IMG/VR virus record: IMGVR_UViG_3300046683_000196
Span: 1 to 30,694 of that record
Direction: 5' to 3' (one strand)
Source: a virus
DNA: 30,694 bases
How positions within the stretch are numbered: position 1 is the first letter of the stretch; each line of letters opens with the position of its first letter. The translations under genes and the position numbers were made by a program. The notes beneath the pieces are model-generated. The model did no database searches, was not told where the DNA came from, and saw only the letters and a list, made by a program, of their open reading frames with translations. Of the stretch, positions 19,336 through 27,932 are shown piece after piece.

Positions 19336-20918
19336 GAATGAGCCCCGGAAACCTCCTGCTGCTGAAGAAGCCCCGGGGCCCGCAGTCCCGCTTTCTGAAC
19401 AAGGGCCGCCCTGCGGCCAAGGTCGCGCATATCAGTGCGCCGCTGAAGGGGCTTTCCCGCTTCGCCGAAATCGCGCAGGCCGATCCGCAATTCGCCAGCA
19501 TCCTGACCAACTGGCTCACCGAAGAAGACCGCATCACCGTGCGGCCCGGCTACATCGTGATGGGCCAGATCACGCCCGCCGCGCCGATCTCGACGCTGAT
19601 CCCGTACTACGGCAGCGTCTCGCGGATGGCCGCCGCCTCCGGCACCGGCATCTACAATACCTCCGGAACCCTGCTGCAAGGCGGCTGGGGCGGCGACGAC
19701 TGGAGCTGGGCCGCCTACAGCGATCTCTCCGTCGCCGACTACACCGTCATGGTCAACGGCCATGACGGCGTGGTGTCGTGGGACGGCACCACCTTCGTCA
19801 GGGAAACCATCACGGTACCCGCAGGCGAGACGTGGATCTTGCCCGCCAAGTTCGACAAGGTGCTCGCGCACATGAACCGGCTGTGGTTCGCCGACAGCGA
19901 TAACCTCGCGGTGTACTACCTCCCCATCGGGCAGAAGACCGGGCAGGTCGAACTGTTTCCGCTGGACGTGCTGTTCAAGCACGGCGGGAATATCGAAGCC
20001 ATAGCTGCGTGGACGCTCGACGGCGGTCTGGGCCTCGACGATGCACTGGCGATCTTCTCCAGCAACGGCGAAGTAGTAATCTATTCGGGGATAGATCCCG
20101 AGAGCGATTTCAAGCTGGTCGGCATCTTCCATTTCGACAGTCCGATGTCGAAGAACAGCATCATGACGTTCGGCGGCGATCTCTACGTCATGGTTTCGAC
20201 GGGCCTCGTGCCGATGACGACGCTGCTGAAGGCCGAGGCCGAGAACCTCGGCATCCGCACCGATCACGGCGTCTCCAGCGAGTTCGAGACGGTCTCCCGC
20301 AGCCACCGCGCCGATTTCGGCTGGGGCGTGATGCTGAACCATCAAAGCGGCCACATGATCTGCAACATGCCGACCGGCGGCGGCAAGTATCAGCAGATGA
20401 TCCGGTCGATGCGCGGGCCGATCTGGACGAAATGGCTGGACGTGCCGTCGCGCTGCTGGGGCTGGCTCAACGACACCGCCTATTTCGGCACCGACGACGG
20501 CCGGATCTGCGTCGGGGGCCCGCAATATCTCAACGATGCCGGTGCGCCGATCACCGCCGACGTGCGTTTCGCGTGGTCGAACTACAAGACCGTCGCCACG
20601 AAAGACTTCAAGATGATCCAGCTCTACACCATCACCGACGGGTTGCCCCGGCCGTTCATGGACATGGAAGTGGACTACAGCAATCTGCCGCCGACCAACC
20701 AGCCGGAGATCACGTCCGGGCCCTCGGGCGGCGCGACGTGGGATACGTCGGCGTGGGATACGTCGAACTGGGCGCTGAACTCGCAGCCGAGACAGAACTG
20801 GCAGGGTATCACGGGCCTCGGGCGGGTCGGGGCCGCGCGTATTCGCGTCAGTATTTCCGGCGCGACGTTCTCGATCACCGGCCTCGACGTCCTCTACGAA
20901 ATGGGAGGGCTGATGTGA
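19332..20918 (+). CDS. Tail hub / DNA stabilisation protein, P22 gp10-like beta-propeller
   Basis: This 528-residue protein is almost all beta strands, with repeating blade-like segments: GYIVMGQITPAAPISTLIPY, DYTVMVNGHDGVVSWDGTTF, DALAIFSSNGEVVIYSGIDP, NDTAYFGTDDGRICVGGPQY. Repeats of 'G-x-V-x-x-Y-x-G' kind and the order after a gp4-like adaptor match the P22 gp10 class of hub proteins, which plug the portal channel and anchor the tail spike or fibre. The C-terminal strand segment ends VLYEMGGLM. Start at 19332 overlaps the preceding stop; a second ATG two codons later is also possible. Fold prediction would settle the assignment. Confidence 0.6.
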   Translation: MRMSPGNLLLLKKPRGPQSRFLNKGRPAAKVAHISAPLKGLSRFAEIAQADPQFASILTNWLTEEDRITVRPGYIVMGQITPAAPISTLIPYYGSVSRMAAASGTGIYNTSGTLLQGGWGGDDWSWAAYSDLSVADYTVMVNGHDGVVSWDGTTFVRETITVPAGETWILPAKFDKVLAHMNRLWFADSDNLAVYYLPIGQKTGQVELFPLDVLFKHGGNIEAIAAWTLDGGLGLDDALAIFSSNGEVVIYSGIDPESDFKLVGIFHFDSPMSKNSIMTFGGDLYVMVSTGLVPMTTLLKAEAENLGIRTDHGVSSEFETVSRSHRADFGWGVMLNHQSGHMICNMPTGGGKYQQMIRSMRGPIWTKWLDVPSRCWGWLNDTAYFGTDDGRICVGGPQYLNDAGAPITADVRFAWSNYKTVATKDFKMIQLYTITDGLPRPFMDMEVDYSNLPPTNQPEITSGPSGGATWDTSAWDTSNWALNSQPRQNWQGITGLGRVGAARIRVSISGATFSITGLDVLYEMGGLM

Positions 20919-21406
20919 AGATTGGTTTCGGCGATCTCCCGAAAGACGCGCAGGACATGCTGACCCGGCATCTTCGCGTGGACTTCACGCATTGCGACTT
21001 CCGGGCCCCGCGCTGGTTCTCGGCGTGGGCGCGCAACGACCTCGGAAATATCACCGGGATCTTCGCCATCGAGTTTCCGTTCTGGTTCGAGGGCCGCGTG
21101 ACCATTATGGTGCTCGATCCCCGCTGCATGTCGCGAAGGGTATTGCGCGCCATTTTCACGGCGGCTTTTTCCCAAGCCCGACGTCTCACCGCTGAAGTCG
21201 AACCCGACAACCGCCGGGCCCTGCGGCAAGTGCAGCGGCTGGGATTTGTCTACGAAGGCTACCGTCGTCTGGGGCTCGAAGGCACCCGCGACACGCTGGT
21301 TTACGGCATGCTGAAAGCCGACTGCAAATACCTGCCGGGCTACACGGGCCCTACCGTGATGGCGACGCCGACGTTGCCTGACACCGTCTATGAAAGGGTG
21401 CATTGA
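20915..21406 (+). CDS. GNAT-family acetyltransferase, GTG start
   Basis: I start this gene at GTG 20915, which overlaps the preceding stop and has GGGAGGG five bases upstream; the open frame extends further upstream but only as an out-of-frame shadow of the hub gene. The 163-residue product has the GNAT pattern: a central strand ITGIFAIEFPFWFEGRVTIM, a helix with RRVLRAIFTAAFSQARRLTA, then the diagnostic end EPDNRRALRQVQRLGFVYEG and DTLVYGMLKAD. GNAT enzymes transfer an acyl group from acyl-CoA to an amine. Its position among tail and ejection genes suggests either modification of a virion protein or a host-directed enzyme made late. Confidence 0.72.
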   Translation: MKIGFGDLPKDAQDMLTRHLRVDFTHCDFRAPRWFSAWARNDLGNITGIFAIEFPFWFEGRVTIMVLDPRCMSRRVLRAIFTAAFSQARRLTAEVEPDNRRALRQVQRLGFVYEGYRRLGLEGTRDTLVYGMLKADCKYLPGYTGPTVMATPTLPDTVYERVH

Positions 21407-22332
21407 TGGTCTCTCAGCCCTCTGCTCCAAATCCCTACGCAACGGCTGCGGCGCAAGGCGCGCAGAACCAAGCCGCCGCGCAGTATTCGACCGTCGGCAG
21501 CAACGCCAACGAGGTCAATCCCTACGGCACGGTGAGCTACAACGCCGTCGAACAGGTGCCGGTCTACACCAACGGGCAGATCAGCGGCTACGCGCCGCGC
21601 TATCAGCGCACCACGACGCTTTCGCCTGACCAGCAGAAGCTCATGGGGCTGGAAACCCAAGGCAAGTACAACCTCGGCACCACGGCGGTCGAACAGTCGG
21701 CGCGGATACGTGACACGCTCAACAAGCCGATGGACACCAGTTCATGGACGCCGTGGCAGACCGACCTTCAGGGCCAGACCCTGCGCAACGATGCCACGCC
21801 GACGGATCGTCCCGGCATCGAAAAAGCGATGATGGACAGCTACAACCGCTCGGTCGCGCCTACCGAAAAGGCGCAGGACGCGCAGCTTGCCGCCCGGGGC
21901 CTTTCACCGGGCGGCAAGGGCTACGGCAACGTCATGATGCAGCGTGACGACAGCCGTGCCGAAGCCGCGCGCCAAGCCTATCTCGGTTCGGGCAACGAGG
22001 CCCGGGCCGCGCAAGGGGCGTACAACGCCGCCCAGACCGGGCAGTTCAACATCGACCAGTCGTTGGCGAACTACTACAACACGCTGCGCGGCGGGCAGGC
22101 GACCGAGGCCTACGCGCAACGCAACCAGCCGATCAACGAGATCAGCGCGCTGATGAGCGGCGCGCAGGCGACCATTCCGCAGTTTCAGGCGTTCCAAGGC
22201 TCGCAGGTCGCGGCCCCGAACATCGCGCAATACATCAACGACCAGTACAAGGCCCAGAGCGCGGCGGCGTCGCAGACCAATGCGGGTCTGTTCGGTCTCG
22301 CGGGCGGCGCGCTGAAGGCGCTACCTTTCTAG
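21406..22332 (+). CDS. Virion or ejection-associated protein, Gln/Asn/Ala-rich
   Basis: The ATG at 21406 overlaps the previous stop (TGATG) with AAAGGG seven bases upstream; the 308-residue product is rich in Gln, Asn, Ala and Tyr: PYATAAAQGAQNQAAAQYST, TTLSPDQQKLMGLETQGKYN, then LAARGLSPGGKGYGNVMMQR and QSLANYYNTLRGGQATEAYA. It ends in a short glycine-rich hydrophobic stretch (NAGLFGLAGGALKALPF), possibly membrane-active. Similar proteins are encoded next to ejection and lytic proteins in podoviruses. I infer an internal virion or tail-tip role; no catalytic motif is visible. Confidence 0.65.
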   Translation: MVSQPSAPNPYATAAAQGAQNQAAAQYSTVGSNANEVNPYGTVSYNAVEQVPVYTNGQISGYAPRYQRTTTLSPDQQKLMGLETQGKYNLGTTAVEQSARIRDTLNKPMDTSSWTPWQTDLQGQTLRNDATPTDRPGIEKAMMDSYNRSVAPTEKAQDAQLAARGLSPGGKGYGNVMMQRDDSRAEAARQAYLGSGNEARAAQGAYNAAQTGQFNIDQSLANYYNTLRGGQATEAYAQRNQPINEISALMSGAQATIPQFQAFQGSQVAAPNIAQYINDQYKAQSAAASQTNAGLFGLAGGALKALPF

Positions 22333-22342
22333 GAGATGGATC

Positions 22343-22867
22343 ATGAGTTCAAGCGATGGCGGCGATGGCGGTCTGAGTTCGTTGCTGGCGATGCAGGCGG
22401 CCCAACCGATCTCGGGGCTTCCCGTCGCGGGTTCGAGCGGAGCCAACATAGATCCCTATTCCTACGGCCAGTTCCAGAATTTCCTCCCCGACGCCAAGGC
22501 CGAGGGCCCGAACGACGTCGCGACGGGCCTGAGGCCCGAGATGTTCAAGTACACCAAGCCCAATCCCGGCGGCGGCACCGTCGGGAACACGCTCGGAGGC
22601 GGCGACGCTGCTGCCGCTCCCGCCGCCGCTGCTGGCGGCGGAGCCGATCCGCGCAGCCAGTTGGCGGCGGCGATGATGGGCGGCGGCGGAGCTGCGCCTG
22701 CGGGGACGATGGGCTTGGGCGGGGGCGGCGGGCCTTTCGCGAACGGGCTTGCCCCGCCGCCGGGCGCGCAACAACTATCGACGCCTCCGGGGGGCTGGGT
22801 GACGCCGTATCCGGTGCAAACCAACACCAACAGCGGTTTCCCGACCGACTGGCGAAGCCGAGGCTGA
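22343..22867 (+). CDS. Gly/Ala/Pro-rich structural protein, 174 residues
   Basis: AGGAG seven bases before the ATG at 22343 and tight spacing to both neighbours support this gene. It begins MSSSDGGDGGLSSLLAMQAA, has a short ordered-looking part (PYSYGQFQNFLPDAKAEGPN), then long Gly/Ala runs (APAAAAGGGADPRS, MGGGGAAPAGTMGLGGGGG) and a Pro-rich end. A longer overlapping frame starting at 22336 on the same strand encodes an arginine-rich low-complexity protein and is a shadow. The role is unknown; a minor virion component is likely. Confidence 0.65.
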   Translation: MSSSDGGDGGLSSLLAMQAAQPISGLPVAGSSGANIDPYSYGQFQNFLPDAKAEGPNDVATGLRPEMFKYTKPNPGGGTVGNTLGGGDAAAAPAAAAGGGADPRSQLAAAMMGGGGAAPAGTMGLGGGGGPFANGLAPPPGAQQLSTPPGGWVTPYPVQTNTNSGFPTDWRSRG

Positions 22868-22870
22868 CAA

Positions 22871-23665
22871 ATGGCCCAGTACAACCTGCCGCGCAGGACA
22901 AATCTGGAGGCCCCGGTCAGGCCTCCGATGGTGCAGGCCTCGGTGCCCACGCCAACAGATCCGAGCGATCCGCGCGGCTTGACGGCGTTCATCCAAGCGA
23001 CGGCGGCCAAATACGGGATCGACCCGAACGTCGCGCTGCGGGTGGCGAAGTCCGAGGGCTTGTCCAGTTTTCAGTCGGGCGTGTTCAAGAACGGCGTGCA
23101 GGAGCCCAGCTATGGCGCATTCCAGCTCTACACGGGCGGGGGCCTCGGCAACCTGTTCCAGAAAGAGACCGGGCTCGATCCGTCCGATCCCAAGAACGAA
23201 AAGGCGACTATCGAGTACGCACTGAAACAGGCGTCTCAGGGCGGCTGGGGCCCGTGGTACGGTGCGAAGAACACCGGCATCGGGCAGTTTGAAGGGATCG
23301 GCACGGGGCCCGGGGGTGCGGGGAAGACCGCCGATTTCTATTCCGGCGACCCGATACCCGAGACCGATACCGCCCGCACTACCACGCCCAGCGAAGACGC
23401 CGCGCCCAAAGACGAAAAGAAAAAAGACAAGAAAAAAGATAACCAAGAAATTGCCGGGGATACGCTTGGCGACATCGGCAAGCTCTATGCCGAGGGCCCG
23501 GTCGCCAAGAACGCGGCCAAGGCCTCGGGCCCTGTGAATATCCCGACAGTGATGACATCGGCAGCTCAGGGCCCGATCCCGATGATGGACGCCAAGCGTG
23601 CCGAAATGCAGCGGCAACAGCTCGCTTACGCCATGCAACGTCTCAATAGCGGAAGGCTGGTCTGA
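22871..23665 (+). CDS. Virion lytic transglycosylase-like protein
   Basis: The 264-residue product carries a lysozyme-like segment at about 36-125: LTAFIQATAAKYGIDPNVAL, VAKSEGLSSFQSG with E62 as likely catalytic glutamate, then PSYGAFQLYTGGGLGNLFQK. The 'E-G/S...S-x-G-x-x-Q-x' order is that of soluble lytic transglycosylase and phage tail lysozyme domains, which open peptidoglycan during DNA entry. Residues about 170-192 are a lysine/aspartate-rich spacer (EKKKDKKKDNQEIAG), and the C-terminal helix (KRAEMQRQQLAYAMQRLNSG) may bind other ejection proteins. The next gene's ATG overlaps its stop. Confidence 0.72.
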   Translation: MAQYNLPRRTNLEAPVRPPMVQASVPTPTDPSDPRGLTAFIQATAAKYGIDPNVALRVAKSEGLSSFQSGVFKNGVQEPSYGAFQLYTGGGLGNLFQKETGLDPSDPKNEKATIEYALKQASQGGWGPWYGAKNTGIGQFEGIGTGPGGAGKTADFYSGDPIPETDTARTTTPSEDAAPKDEKKKDKKKDNQEIAGDTLGDIGKLYAEGPVAKNAAKASGPVNIPTVMTSAAQGPIPMMDAKRAEMQRQQLAYAMQRLNSGRLV

Positions 23666-24873
23666 TGGCGATTTTTGCCTCCACAACGACGTCGGGCTAC
23701 GGCGACCCGCTGAAGGCCCTGAGCATCAAGGCCCTCGAACAGCGCCAGCGGGATCTGCTCGCCCAGCAATCGGCGGCGGAGGCGAAAGCCTTCACGCCCG
23801 AGAACACGCAAACTCCAATTCAGGGCTTCGGCCAACTCGCCAACCAGCTCGGCGACCAGTTTCGGCAGAGCCGTGCCGACAGCGCGCTTGCCGCACAACG
23901 CGACGAACTGGCGAAAACGATTGCGGGCATCGACCCGGTGGCGGGCGCGAACCAGCAGCAGATGGCGAAGATCGCCGTCCTCGATCCCGAGGGCTTCAAG
24001 ACCATGCTGACGCAGCGCGAGGAAGCCAAGCGGCAGCAAGCGTTGTTCGGCCAGCAGGACAAGACGCAGGCTGAAAAAGCCAGACTGGACGAGGCAGCCG
24101 CTGTTGCCGCGGAAACCCGCGCTCAGGCGCGACCGCAAACCGAGCTTGAAAAACTCACGCACTCCCTCGGGCGCAAGCCGACGGAGGCAGAAGTTCAAGC
24201 CAACATCAAGAAGATCACCGAGGGCTCAGTCAGCGAAAAGAAGTTCATCACCGACCAGCAGGAAAAGAGCGTCGCCGGACAGTCGCTGCTGGGTACGCTG
24301 GACGAAGCTCTCGCGCTGACCAATCACCCCAAGGGCATTCACGCCGGGGCCCAAGGCGGCATGACACAATCCATCGGAGAAAACACCCCGAAAATCTTGC
24401 AGGGCTCCAGCATGTTGCCGGACCCGGAGACCACGGCGAACACGCAACGCTTCAACCAGATCATGGGCGAGCAGGCGTTGAATTTGCTGAACCAGATGAA
24501 AGGCGCGTCGTCGGACAGGGACGTTCAGGTCAACTTCAAGATCGCCAACGATGCGAACGCCACGGTCGAGAACAAGCGCAAGGCCATCATGTGGCTGCAA
24601 GCCAAGGTCGGTAGCTTGTTGCAGGTCCACAATAACAGCATCATAGAAGCGGGCGGCACCGTGCCGACAATGCCGAAGCCGAACGTCGGCGGTACCGCAA
24701 CGCCGCAGTCAAGCACCGCGGCAACGCCGCAGGCGACGGCAACGGCAGACGTACCGAGGCCCGCAGGCAAGACCGACAGCGAACTGATCGCGGAGGCTGA
24801 AGCTGCCAAGAAAGCGGGTAAGCCTGCCGCTGCCGTCGATGCGCAACTGCAAAAGTGGCTGATGGGGAAATAG
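23665..24873 (+). CDS. Ejection (internal virion) protein, 402 residues
   Basis: This largely helical protein has Gln/Ala/Glu-rich coiled segments (ALEQRQRDLLAQQSAAEAKA, EEAKRQQALFGQQDKTQAEK), a middle domain (LGTLDEALALTNHPKGIHAG, then RFNQIMGEQALNLLNQMKGA), and a Pro/Thr/Ala-rich linker before a short C-terminal helix. Such composition between a virion lysozyme and a glycine-zipper protein is typical of podovirus ejection proteins (P22 gp16/gp20, T7 internal core proteins) that leave the head and form a channel across the envelope. No enzyme motif is visible. Its start overlaps the preceding stop and its stop abuts the next ATG. Confidence 0.65.
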   Translation: MAIFASTTTSGYGDPLKALSIKALEQRQRDLLAQQSAAEAKAFTPENTQTPIQGFGQLANQLGDQFRQSRADSALAAQRDELAKTIAGIDPVAGANQQQMAKIAVLDPEGFKTMLTQREEAKRQQALFGQQDKTQAEKARLDEAAAVAAETRAQARPQTELEKLTHSLGRKPTEAEVQANIKKITEGSVSEKKFITDQQEKSVAGQSLLGTLDEALALTNHPKGIHAGAQGGMTQSIGENTPKILQGSSMLPDPETTANTQRFNQIMGEQALNLLNQMKGASSDRDVQVNFKIANDANATVENKRKAIMWLQAKVGSLLQVHNNSIIEAGGTVPTMPKPNVGGTATPQSSTAATPQATATADVPRPAGKTDSELIAEAEAAKKAGKPAAAVDAQLQKWLMGK

Positions 24874-26493
24874 ATGGGCGCGTTCGACCATATTCCTGAC
24901 GCTGCACCGGCTGCTTCCGCCGGAGGCTCGTTCGACCACATTCCCGACGAGCCCAAATCCATCGGTCGCGCCGCGCAGGACTTGCCCTCCGACATGCAGA
25001 TGCGTGCCGATTACCTGAAGAAGCTGATCGAGACCAAAGGCGAGCCCGGCTACGGCACCCGGCTGGCGGATAATTTCACGTTCGGGCTCGGACGTCCGAT
25101 CAGCGGCGCGACGGCGGCCATTAGCGGTGAAGGCACCGCAGGCGAACGCTATCGCGCAGGCGTCGGTGCCGAAGAAGACTACGTCAAACGTGCCGAGAGA
25201 AACACTAATCCTTATCTCGGCGCAGCTACGGACGTTGTCGGGGGCCTCGCCGCCGGAGGCCCTGCCAGTTCGCTCGTCAAGGGTGCGGGCAAGGTCGCCG
25301 TCGAGGCCCCGAGCACGCTCTCGAAAATCGGCCGGTGGATGATGGGCGCGACAGGCACCGGAGCCATCGAAGGCGCGGCGCGGAACGCCGAGAGCCTGCC
25401 GAATGCCGCCGTCGGCGCGGGCGTCGGCGGCGCTGTTGGCGGCACGGTTGGCAAGGTTGCGGGAGCCGTGACCAGCCGCCTGCCCGGCGTGCGGGCGGCC
25501 GAGAAGGAAGTCGCCGGAGCCGTTCGCGAAGGCGGCTCCGAAGCCCTCAAGAAAGAAGGTAGCGCGCTTTACACGAAGCTCGATCAGGCGGGCATCAAGT
25601 TCGCCGACACCGAGACCCCGAAGCTGTTGCAGGGCACCGTGCAGACGATGGCTGACAAGGGTTTCAACAAGGAGGTCCACAAGGAGCTGGTTCCGGCGCT
25701 CGAACAGATCGGCAACCTGAAAGGCAAGCCCGCGACGTGGACCGAACTTCAGAACATCCGCACGCAGATCAGCGATGCCAAGGCCAGCGACGACAAGCGG
25801 GTGCGGAAGATGGCCGGGTATCTCGGCAACGTGCTGGACAATTTCGTGGAGACCGCACGCCCGACACTCCCTGCCCGCAGCGTCGGCATCAACGTCGGCG
25901 CGGACAGCAAGGCCGCCAAGGATTTGTGGCGTCGAGGCTCGCAGGCCGAGACCGCCGAGTTTCTTTCCGGAAAAGGCATGGCTGCCGCCAAGGACGAAGC
26001 CCGCAAGCTGCAAACGAATTTTCAAACGGAACTGGACCGGATTAACAATCCGAAAAAATTTAGCTCGTTCCAGAACGACCCCGGGCAGAAGGAAATAATC
26101 AAGGACATTGCTACGGGTGACCCCAAGCGGACGGCACTCGCGGACTACCTCAGCAAGCAAAGCGGCAATCTTCTCAGCTTCGGCACCCTCGGGTTAGCGG
26201 GTGGCGGGGGCGCTCACTACTTCGGTAGCGACTATGGTGGCCCAATTGGTATTGGCGGCGCGACTTCGCTTGGGCTCGGTCTGCTCGGCAAGGGCGGCAC
26301 GCACATGCTGAATAGGTCAATTGCCAACCGAGGCGCGGAGCGCGTCAACGACCTCGTTCGTAACATCGTGACCGGCTCCACCGACAGGTCCGTCATCAAT
26401 ACGCCGCGCGATGCTTTGGCGAAAGTTCTGGCGGCCGAACAACTGAAACGCGGCGCAAGCCGGTACAGCAGCAGCTTCTTCAACAAGGAATAG
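24874..26493 (+). CDS. Ejection protein with glycine-zipper segments
   Basis: The 539-residue protein starts right after the previous stop with GGGGAA upstream. The N-terminus has a doubled FDHIPD motif (residues 4-9 and 20-25), seen as tandem 'F-x-x-I-P' motifs at the start of several phage ejection proteins. Two Gly/Ala-rich hydrophobic segments, one near 170-195 (AAVGAGVGGAVGGTVGKVAG) and one near 430-470 (LLSFGTLGLAGGGGAHYF, IGIGGATSLGLGLLGKGG), look like glycine zippers able to enter a membrane. Between them is a helical soluble domain. The likely role is forming the conduit for DNA across the inner membrane. Confidence 0.65.
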   Translation: MGAFDHIPDAAPAASAGGSFDHIPDEPKSIGRAAQDLPSDMQMRADYLKKLIETKGEPGYGTRLADNFTFGLGRPISGATAAISGEGTAGERYRAGVGAEEDYVKRAERNTNPYLGAATDVVGGLAAGGPASSLVKGAGKVAVEAPSTLSKIGRWMMGATGTGAIEGAARNAESLPNAAVGAGVGGAVGGTVGKVAGAVTSRLPGVRAAEKEVAGAVREGGSEALKKEGSALYTKLDQAGIKFADTETPKLLQGTVQTMADKGFNKEVHKELVPALEQIGNLKGKPATWTELQNIRTQISDAKASDDKRVRKMAGYLGNVLDNFVETARPTLPARSVGINVGADSKAAKDLWRRGSQAETAEFLSGKGMAAAKDEARKLQTNFQTELDRINNPKKFSSFQNDPGQKEIIKDIATGDPKRTALADYLSKQSGNLLSFGTLGLAGGGGAHYFGSDYGGPIGIGGATSLGLGLLGKGGTHMLNRSIANRGAERVNDLVRNIVTGSTDRSVINTPRDALAKVLAAEQLKRGASRYSSSFFNKE

Positions 26494-26497
26494 ATCA

Positions 26498-26776
26498 ATG
26501 GCAAGAACCACCGCAGACGTTCCCCCGCAGGTCGCCAGTGAATTTTCGAGGGCTTCAAGGCCCAGCGCGATTGCCGACGCGACGGGATCGCCCGGCTACA
26601 CCACGACCAAGGCGATGCAAAAAGGCATGCAGCGTCCAAGCCAGTTCGGCCTGCCGCCGTCACCGGGAAAGGGCCCGGGCCTGCGGCTGAAGATCTCGAT
26701 CCATCCGGATACGGACATGGACGAGCCCAAACTGAAGGGCGGCAGTTACATGGACAAGGACAAGGACAAGAAATAA
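26498..26776 (+). CDS. Small basic phage protein, 92 residues
   Basis: AAGGA about eight bases before the ATG supports this start. The protein has a disordered N-terminus (MARTTADVPPQVASEFSRAS), a glycine/proline middle (PSQFGLPPSPGKGPGLRLKI) and ends in a lysine/aspartate run (MDKDKDKK). It is one of two tiny genes between the ejection and tail fibre modules; its stop overlaps the next start (TAATG). Function unknown; a minor virion or fibre-assembly protein is possible. Confidence 0.6.
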   Translation: MARTTADVPPQVASEFSRASRPSAIADATGSPGYTTTKAMQKGMQRPSQFGLPPSPGKGPGLRLKISIHPDTDMDEPKLKGGSYMDKDKDKK

Positions 26777-26952
26777 TGCCCTCGAAATCGCAAGCCCAAG
26801 CCCGGCTGATGCAAGCGGTCGCGCACTCGCCGAAGTTCGCGGCAAAAGTGAAGATCCCGCAGTCGGTCGGCGAGGATTTCAATAAGGCCGACGAGGCCAA
26901 GCGTAAAGCCGGGCAGTTCAACCTGCCCAAGACGGTGAAGAAAAAGAGGTAG
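26776..26952 (+). CDS. Very small conserved-type phage protein, 58 residues
   Basis: This short gene starts at an ATG overlapping the preceding stop and ends TAG at 26950-26952, two bases before the tail fibre start. The protein begins MPSKSQAQARLMQAVAHSPK and continues KVKIPQSVGEDFNKADEAKR, ending in KTVKKKR. The layout 'S-x-x-Q-A-R-x-M-x-A-x-A...I-P-x-x-V-G-E-x-F-x-x-A-D' is a recurrent tiny phage protein found near tail genes in many genomes; its function is not established. Confidence 0.75.
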   Translation: MPSKSQAQARLMQAVAHSPKFAAKVKIPQSVGEDFNKADEAKRKAGQFNLPKTVKKKR

Positions 26953-26954
26953 TC

Positions 26955-27932
26955 ATGCCGTTCAACGGTTCAGGCGTTTTCCAGCGCGTGCGGAATTGGG
27001 TCGCGGATGCCACCGCTGGCGTCAAGATCCGCGCCGACTACCACGACGCCGAGGACGATGGTTTCGCCGCGGGCCTTTCCAACTGCATCGCCAAAGACGG
27101 CCAGAGCACCATCACGCAAAATATCCCGTTCAACAGCAAACGCATTACGGGCCTCGCCGATCCCGTCAACCCGCAGGATGCTTCGACCAAGGCCTATGCC
27201 GACACCAAACTCGCCAAGACCGGGGATGTATTGACCGGCGATCTCACGATCAAGAAAGACGGGCCCCAGCTCATCCTCGACGACACCGACGCGCACGGCA
27301 ACAGCATCGTCGGCCAGCACATCGACAAGACGCGCTGGATCATGCACCTCGGCAACGCCACGGTGGAAACCGGCACCGGCAACACCGGCTCGGACTTCGA
27401 CCTGCTGCCTTATGCCGACGACGGCGTCACGGGGCTCGGGACCGCGCTGCTGTTCAGCCGCGCGACGGGCCTCGGCACCGTCAAGGGCGATCCGACAGCG
27501 GGGCTTGGCATCGCCACCAAGCAGTACACCGATGCGGCTGACGCGGTGCTGCAAGCCAGCATCAATACCAAGCAGGCCAACCTCGGTTTCACGCCAGTCC
27601 AGCAGGGCGGCGGCAGCGCGATGACCGCCGACAAGATCTATATCGGCTGGACGGCTTCCGGTCTTTCCGCGCAGGTCAACGCCTCGCCGCTGGGGGCTTT
27701 CGTGTTCACCAGCACGTTGCCGAACGCGGTCACCGACACGCGGCTGGCTTATGCCGGAGACGTCGCCATCGCGACGGGCCCCCAGAGTTCGATCTACGAG
27801 CCCTATGGCGGCGCGGTGGTTACCGGCTGGATGTGGGCGATCATCGGCGGCATCGCGGAAGCCACGCTGTTCAGGCTACGCTATGTGCAGATCAACATCG
27901 GCGGTGGCTGGTACACAGTGGGGTATGCCTGA
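26955..27932 (+). CDS. Tail fibre protein with virion-anchoring N-terminus
   Basis: AGAGG seven bases before the ATG supports this start. The 325-residue protein opens MPFNGSGVFQRVRNWVADAT, then DYHDAEDDGFAAGLSNCIAK and FNSKRITGLADPVNPQDAST followed by KAYAD. That order (short basic helix, 'D-x-x-D-x-x-x-G', then 'K-I/R-T-G-L-A-x-P-x-x-x-x-D-A-x-T-K-x-Y-x-D') is common in podovirus tail fibres, where the first part binds the virion. The rest is beta-rich with Thr/Gly repeats and ends in a strand (YVQINIGGGWYTVGYA). It would start the receptor-binding apparatus; the next gene starts within its stop codon. Confidence 0.78.
   Translation: MPFNGSGVFQRVRNWVADATAGVKIRADYHDAEDDGFAAGLSNCIAKDGQSTITQNIPFNSKRITGLADPVNPQDASTKAYADTKLAKTGDVLTGDLTIKKDGPQLILDDTDAHGNSIVGQHIDKTRWIMHLGNATVETGTGNTGSDFDLLPYADDGVTGLGTALLFSRATGLGTVKGDPTAGLGIATKQYTDAADAVLQASINTKQANLGFTPVQQGGGSAMTADKIYIGWTASGLSAQVNASPLGAFVFTSTLPNAVTDTRLAYAGDVAIATGPQSSIYEPYGGAVVTGWMWAIIGGIAEATLFRLRYVQINIGGGWYTVGYA

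Noticed and set aside
19125-20525. Long minus-strand open frame of about 466 codons opposite the hub gene
   Set aside because: It is the mirror of a high-GC gene with strong codon bias; its product is His/Arg/Asp-rich without motifs, and the plus-strand gene is coupled to both neighbours.
20009-20914. Upstream extension of the acetyltransferase frame within the hub gene
   Set aside because: The extension encodes a low-complexity Arg/His-rich sequence in a shadow frame; the GTG at 20915 with GGGAGGG upstream marks the true start.
22336-23292. 318-codon plus-strand frame crossing the Gly-rich and lytic genes
   Set aside because: It is Arg-rich and motif-free, and runs over two genes that each have proper starts and spacing.
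24709-26160. Minus-strand open frame of about 483 codons opposite the ejection genes
   Set aside because: It spans two plus-strand genes and their junction, has no ribosome site or motifs, and is explained by GC-rich codon structure.
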